Source: Rhodoferax ferrireducens T118
GTDB taxonomy: Bacteria; Pseudomonadota; Gammaproteobacteria; Burkholderiales; Burkholderiaceae_C
Direction of reading: 5' to 3'
Length of the DNA: 64,000 nucleotides
Assembly (NCBI RefSeq): GCF_000013605.1
Contig: NC_007908.1
Location: 3,472,001 to 3,536,000 of the forward strand
Below the pieces are notes generated by a model. It was not told where the DNA came from and did no database searches. It saw nothing but the letters and a program-made list of their open reading frames with translations. Below, piece after piece: positions 58,236-64,000 of the stretch. A program made the position numbers and the translations under genes. The number at the start of each line of letters is the position of its first letter. Position 1 is the first letter of the stretch.

Positions 58236-58895
58236 ATGAAGCTGCTTGCCTCCCTGTTGTTTGCTGCCGCCCTGACAGTCCCTGCTTTTTCCACCTTGGC
58301 ACAAGAGGCCAAACCTGCCGCGCCGCAGGCCATTGCGGGGCCGGCCAAAGCCGTCAAGCCCGATCTGGCCAAGGGCGAGGCCAGCTTTGCCGTAGTGTGT
58401 GCTGCCTGCCATGCAGCGGACGGCAATTCGGTGATTCCCGTTCAGCCCAAACTGGCCCAGCAACACCCCGAGTACCTGATCAAGCAGTTGCAGGAGTTCA
58501 AATCCGGCAAGCGCGCCAACGCCATCATGACCGGCATGGCGGCAACGCTGAGTGATGCGGATATACAGAACATCGCCTACTGGGTATCGGCCAAGACGGC
58601 CAAGCCTGGCTTTGCCAAGGAAAAAGAACTGGTGCAGTTGGGTGAGCGTATTTACCGCGGTGGCATACCCGACCGTCAAGTGCCCGCCTGTGCCGGTTGC
58701 CACGGCCCCAACGGCGCGGGTATTCCTGCGCAGTATCCACGTTTGAGCGGCCAGTATGCGGAATACGCTGTGGTGCAACTGACAAGCTTTCGCGATGGCG
58801 TCCGCAATAACAGTCTGCAAATGACGCAGGTCGCGGCCAAGATGAACGATCGCGAAATCAAGGCGGTCGCCGATTACATCGCCGGTTTGCGTTAA
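58236..58895 (+). CDS. Cytochrome c4 (di-heme)
   Basis: This 219-residue periplasmic electron carrier has a Sec signal (LLASLLFAAALTVPAFSTLA, ends near AQEA) and two heme c sites: CAACH (C55, C58, H59) and CAGCH (C152, C155, H156). Axial Met ligands lie in each half (for example SLQMTQVAAKMND). Such proteins donate electrons to cbb3 or other oxidases. The ATG at 58236 is correct because it begins the signal peptide. A strong terminator follows. Confidence 0.95.
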   Translation: MKLLASLLFAAALTVPAFSTLAQEAKPAAPQAIAGPAKAVKPDLAKGEASFAVVCAACHAADGNSVIPVQPKLAQQHPEYLIKQLQEFKSGKRANAIMTGMAATLSDADIQNIAYWVSAKTAKPGFAKEKELVQLGERIYRGGIPDRQVPACAGCHGPNGAGIPAQYPRLSGQYAEYAVVQLTSFRDGVRNNSLQMTQVAAKMNDREIKAVADYIAGLR

Positions 58896-58972
58896 TCGCC
58901 GGGTTTTTGCTATTGGCTGATCCCAATTTGAATTTTCATTGCACCAAGCAGTAGCGTCCAGTCATCAAGACG

Positions 58973-59007
58973 GGCAGATCCATGGCCAATGGATCTGCCT
59001 TTTTTTT
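58973..59007 (+). terminator. Rho-independent terminator after cytochrome c4
   Basis: GGCAGATCCAT and ATGGATCTGCC form a perfect 11-bp stem with a short loop and eight T's after it, 78 bp after the stop. It ends the cytochrome c4 transcript. Confidence 0.92.
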
Positions 59008-59146
59008 CGGCGACCAGGTCCCCGTCCGTGGCTGGTCGACAGCGCGTTGCCGATGCCATACCTTGACGTAAGCCTATGGTCAATCCCTATGGTGACCCTG
59101 GCCTGTTTGCGCAACAATGAGCCAGCTTGCCGCTAGACCCTGACCC

Positions 59147-61357
59147 ATGCCCGAAAGTATTCAACCCAACGCGCCGCGGCGTGACGCCCTGGAAGAGTTG
59201 CAACTTGCCTTGCGCGAGCAGCAAGTCATTCTCGACACCGCAGGCGTCGGCATTGTTTTCATTAAAAATCGCCTGGTGGTGCGCTGCAATCAGCGCTTTG
59301 GGCAGATCTTTGGCCATTCCGATGCGGCCGCAATTTTGGGCAGCACCAGCCCGTCGCTGTACCCCGACGACTTGGCTGCTCACGCACTGGCTGAAGCCGC
59401 CTACCCGGCCATGGCGCAAGGCCTGACCTTCAAGTCAGAAGTGCTGATGAAGCGCCGCGATGGGTCGTCGTTCTGGGCTCATCTGACCGGCAAACTCGTC
59501 AACCCGGCGGACCCTCTCGCGGGCTCGATCTGGATCGTGGATGACATCGATGAACAAAAAGCCGCGCAGGCACAGCTGCAGTCGGTATTGACCGAGCAGA
59601 ACCTGATTCTGGACAATGCCATGGTCGGCATCGTATTTCTGCGCAACCGCATCGCCACCCGCTGTAACCAGCGCTTTGAAACCCTTTTGGGCTACGAGCC
59701 AGGTGAGCTGCAAGGCGTCTCCTCGCGCCAGTGGTATCTGACGAAGCAAGACTGGATTGAAGCCGAACCCCGATGGAAAGCACCGTTTGCGGCCGGTCAT
59801 GGGTTTGAGGGTGAAATTCAGTTGCGTAAGAAAGACGGCACTGCCATTCACTGTGAGGTTCGCGCCAAGGCCATTAACGCCAGCGACCCGGAGCAGGGGG
59901 CGATCTGGATCACCATGGACATCACCGCGCGAAAAACGGCCGAAAACGAACTGCTGCAGGCCCGCGCCGACCTTGAAAAACTGGTGGAAGTCCGCACCCT
60001 GGAGCTCAGCCGCACTGTCCAGGAACTCAAGAACAAAGCCGCCGAACAAAAAACCGCCGAAGCCTACATTCAGCGGCTGGCCCACTTTGATGCGCTCACG
60101 GGCCTGCCCAATCGATTGCTGCTCAATGACCGTTGCCAGCAGGCCCTGAGCGTGGCGCAACGCGGGCGCCAAAGTGTGGCCCTGATGTTTCTGGACCTTG
60201 ATCACTTCAAGAACGTCAATGATTCTTTGGGTCACCGGGTCGGCGATGAGGTGCTGGTTGAATTGGCGGCCCGCCTGAAAGCCGCCGTGCGCGAGCAAGA
60301 CACCGTCTCGCGCCTGGGGGGCGACGAATTCATCCTGCTGCTGCCCGACACCGATGCAATGGGAGCCGCCCATTTGGCTGAAAAATTGCTGCAAACAGCA
60401 CTGCAGCCGATCCTGATTGAACAGCATGAGCTGACCGTCACGCCATCGATCGGCATCGCGCTCTACCCCAAGGATGGCACTGACCTCGACACGCTGTCCA
60501 GATGTGCCGATGCGGCCATGTACCGTGCCAAGGCCGATGGGCGCAACGGCTACCGGTTTTACACCGCCCAGATACAAGCCCACTCTGACCGCATGCTGCT
60601 GCTCGACAATGCGCTGCGCCGGGCCCTCGAGCGCAAGCAGCTTGAGCTGCATTACCAGCCCCAAATCGCGCTGATGAGCGGTCAAGTGGTCGGCGCCGAG
60701 GCTTTGCTGCGCTGGACCCACCCGGAACTTGGCGCCATTTCACCGGTCGAGTTCATTCCAATTGCCGAAAACAATGGCCTGATCCTGCCGATTGGGGAGT
60801 GGGTCATGCGCACCGCCACCCGGCAACTGTCCACCTGGATCGCGCGTGGCATGGCACCCATCACCATGGCGGTCAATTTGTCCGCGCTTCAGTTTCGCAA
60901 CCCGAACCTGCCCCAGCTCGTCACCCGCATTCTGGAGGACGCGGCCCTGCCGCCCCAACTGCTGGAGATTGAGCTGACGGAAGGCGTGGCGATGACCCAT
61001 CCGCTGGAAGCGGTCGCCGTGATGAATGAACTGCACCAACGCGGCGTGCGCATGGCCATCGATGATTTTGGCACCGGTTATTCCTCATTGAGCTACCTGA
61101 AAAAATTTCAGGTTTACAAGCTCAAGATCGACCAGTCGTTCGTACGCGACATCACCGAGGACCCCGACGACAAAGCCATCGTGGGCGCCGTCATCAGCAT
61201 GGCCAGCAGCCTGGGGCTGCAAACCATTGCCGAAGGGGTGGAGACCGAGGGTCAGCTCGAGTTTCTGCGCGCTCGGGGCTGCAACGAGGCGCAGGGTTTT
61301 TATTTCAGTCGGCCCTTGCCGACGCAGGCGTTCGAGGACTTCGTGCGCAAGCAATAA
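59147..61357 (+). CDS. PAS-PAS-GGDEF-EAL cyclic-di-GMP regulator
   Basis: This 736-residue protein has two PAS domains (about residues 20-140, ending SIWIVDDIDEQKAA, and about 145-265, ending AIWITMDITARKTA), a coiled coil, a GGDEF domain with an intact SRLGGDEFILLLP (GGDEF at 391-395), and an EAL domain with intact EALLRW (E518) and the DDFGTGYSSLSYL loop. Both synthesis and hydrolysis of c-di-GMP are therefore possible. It has no membrane helix, so it is a cytosolic sensor, perhaps for oxygen or redox via PAS. It is monocistronic after the cytochrome c4 terminator. Confidence 0.94.
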   Translation: MPESIQPNAPRRDALEELQLALREQQVILDTAGVGIVFIKNRLVVRCNQRFGQIFGHSDAAAILGSTSPSLYPDDLAAHALAEAAYPAMAQGLTFKSEVLMKRRDGSSFWAHLTGKLVNPADPLAGSIWIVDDIDEQKAAQAQLQSVLTEQNLILDNAMVGIVFLRNRIATRCNQRFETLLGYEPGELQGVSSRQWYLTKQDWIEAEPRWKAPFAAGHGFEGEIQLRKKDGTAIHCEVRAKAINASDPEQGAIWITMDITARKTAENELLQARADLEKLVEVRTLELSRTVQELKNKAAEQKTAEAYIQRLAHFDALTGLPNRLLLNDRCQQALSVAQRGRQSVALMFLDLDHFKNVNDSLGHRVGDEVLVELAARLKAAVREQDTVSRLGGDEFILLLPDTDAMGAAHLAEKLLQTALQPILIEQHELTVTPSIGIALYPKDGTDLDTLSRCADAAMYRAKADGRNGYRFYTAQIQAHSDRMLLLDNALRRALERKQLELHYQPQIALMSGQVVGAEALLRWTHPELGAISPVEFIPIAENNGLILPIGEWVMRTATRQLSTWIARGMAPITMAVNLSALQFRNPNLPQLVTRILEDAALPPQLLEIELTEGVAMTHPLEAVAVMNELHQRGVRMAIDDFGTGYSSLSYLKKFQVYKLKIDQSFVRDITEDPDDKAIVGAVISMASSLGLQTIAEGVETEGQLEFLRARGCNEAQGFYFSRPLPTQAFEDFVRKQ

Positions 61358-61369
61358 ACGGTTGTGAGC

Positions 61370-61951
61370 CTACTTGCTGGCAGCCTTGGCCGGTGGGCGC
61401 GTGCCCTTGGCAGCAGCTGCCGACGGCGCTGGCAAGCCCAATTGCTTGCTGATGGATTGTTCCAGTGCCCTGATTTTCGGTTCAATCACACCTTGCGTCT
61501 GCGTTACCACCTTGTCCAGCAACGCTTTCTGCATCTCGCCGCCCAGCTGCAAAAACTTGCGATTGACCGGCGACTCGATGATGGCAATGAGTTGCTTGAG
61601 TTCATCCTCGGTAAACTTTTCTTCCAGCAGCGCACCCACGGTGGAAGGGGCAACGCTGACGGCCTGCTCCCGCACCAGCGGCACGACCTCATCAACATAT
61701 TTCTTCACATCGGCCTGGATGTCTTTCGCCACGGCCTCGCGCTTGTCGGCCGCCACTTTGGACTGCAAGACAATACCAGCCTGCTGCATCATCTGCGCCG
61801 CCGGCCGCTCCGCCAGCGCTTGCGCTGCCTGCTCAATGGCAGGCCGCTGCAACAGCAAGACCTTGGCGACCAGTTCCTTCTTGGCCGCGGTGGACTCAGC
61901 TTGCGCCCCGCTGGCCAGCGCCAACAGCACTATCACTAATAGTTTTTTCAT
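61370..61951 (-). CDS. DUF2059-family exported protein
   Basis: This 193-residue protein has a Sec signal (MKKLLVIVLLALASGAQA) and an alpha-helical DUF2059 part (VGALLEEKFTEDELKQLIAI, then NRKFLQLGGEMQKALLDKVV). It ends in a Pro/Ala/Lys-rich tail (SAAAAKGTRPPAKAASK). The family has no known role. The ATG at 61951 has an AAGGAAAA Shine-Dalgarno; upstream frame extension is not homologous. It converges with the GGDEF-EAL gene, with 12 bp between stops. Confidence 0.9.
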   Translation of the reverse strand: MKKLLVIVLLALASGAQAESTAAKKELVAKVLLLQRPAIEQAAQALAERPAAQMMQQAGIVLQSKVAADKREAVAKDIQADVKKYVDEVVPLVREQAVSVAPSTVGALLEEKFTEDELKQLIAIIESPVNRKFLQLGGEMQKALLDKVVTQTQGVIEPKIRALEQSISKQLGLPAPSAAAAKGTRPPAKAASK

Positions 61952-62420
61952 ACCGAACTTTTCCTTAAAGAAACACAAGTTAAACAGCCCACGCTGACTG
62001 GCCAACAGGAGGTGACCGTCCCCACCTACCCGCAGACCCGACATCCAGGGATTAATCGCTCTGGGCGAATGAAGTCTCTTCAAGTTAGCCAGGAGACGCG
62101 ACACGCGAATTTCCCGGGCGACTCGGTGTTCATCATAGCGATGTGGCGCGATGCCACCCGGAACCATCAACCTTCAACATGGGGAGACCCATCGCCATCT
62201 TTGCTCCAAGGCATCTGTGCCACTGCAGGACCAGGGCGTTTTGAGTCCTTCCATGACGTCCTCCATGGACGAAAAGAAAACCTTTTATATCCCAGGGTTT
62301 ACCCCAATAAATACCTTGTACTGCACTGTCTGAAGCGCCAAAGAGCCTATCCACCCTTGCCTGGGGCGCAGGTCATGCGCCGGCGCAATGGCGAGACGGC
62401 TCGATTGGACGGGCGTGCTG
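61952..62420. other. 469-bp region without a recognised gene
   Basis: Lies between the DUF2059 gene and the Bug-family gene, both on the minus strand. The short open frames here have no family features and unlike codon use. I see no repeat, RNA or strong hairpin. Confidence 0.5.
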
Positions 62421-63407
62421 TCACTGCGCCTTGAATCCGCTGTCTTTGATGATGCGGGCCCAGGTTTGGGCGTAGGCGTGTTCGCGGCTGGCCAGTTGCG
62501 CTGAAGTCATGTAGCCCACGGTCAGACCCATGGCAGTCAGGCGCTCACGCACCTCGGGCAGGGCGATAACCTTGGCCACGGCGGCTGAGAGTTTGTCGAT
62601 GGCCGCCTGTGGCGTGCCTTTGGGCGCAAAAATACCGTAGTAAGGCACGTCTTCAAAACCTGCCAAACCAAGCTCGGCAAAGGTCGGTACGTCCGGCAAC
62701 GCAGCCTGGCGCTGAGCACCCAGCACCGCCACGATGCGAATCTTGCCGGCTTTCTGGTTCTCAATGAAATCAGGCACCGAACCCACACCGGCGTGGATCT
62801 GGTTGCCCAGCATATCGCCCATCATGGGCGCGCTGCCGCGGTAAGGGGCGGCCTGCAAGTCCAGCTTGTATTTTTGTCCAATCACCTTGACCAGAAACTC
62901 GGGCACTGAGGCCGGGGCCGGCACGCCCACCGTATCCTTGCCTGCGCCCTCCTTTTGCACCCAGGCCACATACTCCGCCATGCTCTTGGCCGGTGTGCCG
63001 CCTGAGACCGCCAGGCCATTCACAAAGGTGGCAAAACCGGCCACCGGCATGAAATCTTTGCTGGCGTCATAACCCGGATTCTTCAACACCAGCGGCAAAA
63101 TCGTGATGGTGTGATCGTGCGACAAGAACAGGGTGTTGCCATCGGCCGGCGCGGCTTTGAGCGCCTGCGCGGCAATCTGGCCACCGGCGCCGGCTTTGTT
63201 GTCTACCACCACCGTGACACCCAAGGGGTCTTTGAGCTTGTCGGCCAGGATGCGGGCAATGGCGTCGGTGCCACCACCCGGCGGAAATCCCACCATCAGC
63301 TTGACCGGGCCAGTCTGAGCCTGCGCAAGACAAGCGCCCAAAAGCGCAGCGGCCGCCAGGGATTTCAACCAGCCACGCATCAGTTGACGAACCTGAAACT
63401 GAACCAT
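62421..63407 (-). CDS. Bug/TctC family tripartite tricarboxylate transporter substrate-binding protein
   Basis: This 328-residue periplasmic binding protein has a signal peptide (MRGWLKSLAAAALLGACLAQ) and the Bug core: VKLMVGFPPGGGTDAIARIL, then GQIAAQALKAAPADGNTLFL, QAAPYRGSAPMMGDMLGNQI and ALPDVPTFAELGLAGFEDVP. The start at ATG 63407 has CAGGAG 8 bases upstream. Burkholderiales have scores of orphan Bug proteins; the ligand here (a carboxylate) is unknown. It is 31 bp after the SDR gene on the same strand, so they may act on one substrate. Confidence 0.93.
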   Translation of the reverse strand: MVQFQVRQLMRGWLKSLAAAALLGACLAQAQTGPVKLMVGFPPGGGTDAIARILADKLKDPLGVTVVVDNKAGAGGQIAAQALKAAPADGNTLFLSHDHTITILPLVLKNPGYDASKDFMPVAGFATFVNGLAVSGGTPAKSMAEYVAWVQKEGAGKDTVGVPAPASVPEFLVKVIGQKYKLDLQAAPYRGSAPMMGDMLGNQIHAGVGSVPDFIENQKAGKIRIVAVLGAQRQAALPDVPTFAELGLAGFEDVPYYGIFAPKGTPQAAIDKLSAAVAKVIALPEVRERLTAMGLTVGYMTSAQLASREHAYAQTWARIIKDSGFKAQ

Positions 63408-63438
63408 TCGTAACTCCTGTTTGAACAACAAAAAAAGT

Positions 63439-64000
63439 CTAAAACGTGCCCGGATAGGCGCCACCGTCAGCCAGCACATTCTGACCGTTGATATAACCGG
63501 CCTGCTGGCTGCACAGGAAGGCACAGATGGCGCCAAATTCTTCCACCGTGCCAAAGCGCCGCGCCGGGATGGTGTTGCGACGTGCGGCCATGACAACATC
63601 AAGGGCTTGGCTGGTTTTTTGCGCTGCGCCCTGCATGACGCCTCTCAGACGATCGGTGTCGAACGCACCGGGCAGCAGATTGTTGATGGTCACACCGTGC
63701 GCCGCAAGTGGGCTGCGCGCCACACCGGCCACAAAGCCGGTCAAACCGCTGCGGGCACCGTTGGACAAGCCCAGGATGTCGATCGGCGCCTTCACCGCGC
63801 CGGAGGTGATGTTGACGATGCGGCCAAAGCCGCGCGCCGCCATGCCGTCCACCGTGGCCTTGATCAACTCAATCGGCGTCAGCATATTGGCATCCACCGC
63901 CCGGATCCAGGCATCGCGGTCCCAATCGCGAAAGTCGCCGGTCGGCGGGCCCCCAGCATTGGTGACCACAATATCAAAGTCGCTGCGCGCGGCAAATACC
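63439..64000 (-). CDS. SDR family oxidoreductase with altered active site (5' end outside window)
   Basis: The frame is open from the right edge; only the C-terminal 186 codons are in the window. It is a short-chain dehydrogenase fold: TNAGG, RIVNITSGAVKAP, PGAFDTDR and NGQNVLADGGAYPG are all family positions. Where the YxxxK catalytic pair should be, it has ILGLSNGARSGLTG, with no Tyr or matching Lys. Some SDR subfamilies with SNxxR at this position exist; activity and substrate are unknown. It leads directly into the Bug-protein gene. Confidence 0.85.
   Translation of the reverse strand, partial: VFAARSDFDIVVTNAGGPPTGDFRDWDRDAWIRAVDANMLTPIELIKATVDGMAARGFGRIVNITSGAVKAPIDILGLSNGARSGLTGFVAGVARSPLAAHGVTINNLLPGAFDTDRLRGVMQGAAQKTSQALDVVMAARRNTIPARRFGTVEEFGAICAFLCSQQAGYINGQNVLADGGAYPGTF

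Noticed and set aside
62012..62434. 140-codon open frame in the region after the DUF2059 gene
   Set aside because: No family features, atypical residue mix, and overlap with the 3' end of the Bug-protein gene.

Overview
The window looks like a chromosome segment of a betaproteobacterium, order Burkholderiales, most likely family Comamonadaceae and Rhodoferax-like. That is inferred from gene content and order (gmk-rpoZ-spoT-greB; exbB-exbD-lpxK-trm112-kdsB-adk; rarA-lolA-ftsK//trxB; engB//cytochrome c4; a Bug-type binding protein), from codon use and from the dispersed repeats. No database search was possible. Both edges cut genes: a porin on the left and an SDR protein on the right.

Layout. 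1-304 is the end of a porin. 500-6339 is one tightly packed plus-strand operon for non-phosphorylative L-fucose (or a similar 6-deoxysugar) breakdown: diketo-deoxyfuconate hydrolase, L-fuconate dehydratase, fuconolactonase, L-fucose dehydrogenase, a chemoreceptor and a mutarotase. 6426-8443 is a lone fabF diverging from a TetR regulator, with two TACC-N4-GGTA palindromes between them. 8635-12279 holds small accessory genes, including an ECF sigma factor behind an AhpD-like protein with a Cys/Met-rich tail. 12491-16290 is gmk-rpoZ-spoT and greB. 16338-22963 is sodB, xseA, exbBD, lpxK, trm112, kdsB and adk, with a 281-bp inverted-repeat element upstream of lpxK. 23100-31726 carries a hydrolase-metY pair, aroC, a HiPIP and a BMP-type nucleoside ABC importer. 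31888-37405 has a SPOR protein, a Crp/Fnr regulator and livFGMH. 37725-39336 is tonB plus an ExbB-like gene. 39388-49647 holds M32 carboxypeptidase, rarA, lolA, ftsK, trxB, rpmBG, a desaturase and an RNA methyltransferase. 49847-54645 is a MacAB-type efflux system with its outer-membrane channel. 54843-64000 has a small basic secreted protein, an LpxL-like acyltransferase, an epoxide-hydrolase-like protein, engB, cytochrome c4, a PAS-GGDEF-EAL protein, a DUF2059 protein, a Bug binding protein and a partial SDR.

The most unusual feature is a dispersed repeat of about 50-70 bp: an AT-rich GCTAT...ATAGC palindrome followed by a block close to ACGGGGGCTAGAGCCTGATTT. I find six clear copies and one eroded copy. 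Three lie inside genes without breaking them. One encodes what looks like the whole signal peptide of LolA, one encodes an extra loop of roughly 25 residues in XseA just before its conserved GRGGGS-type motif, and one (eroded) lies inside rarA. A fourth supplies the stop codon of a hydrolase gene. This suggests that the repeat is repeatedly domesticated as coding sequence.

I saw no tRNA, rRNA, CRISPR array, transposase gene or prophage.
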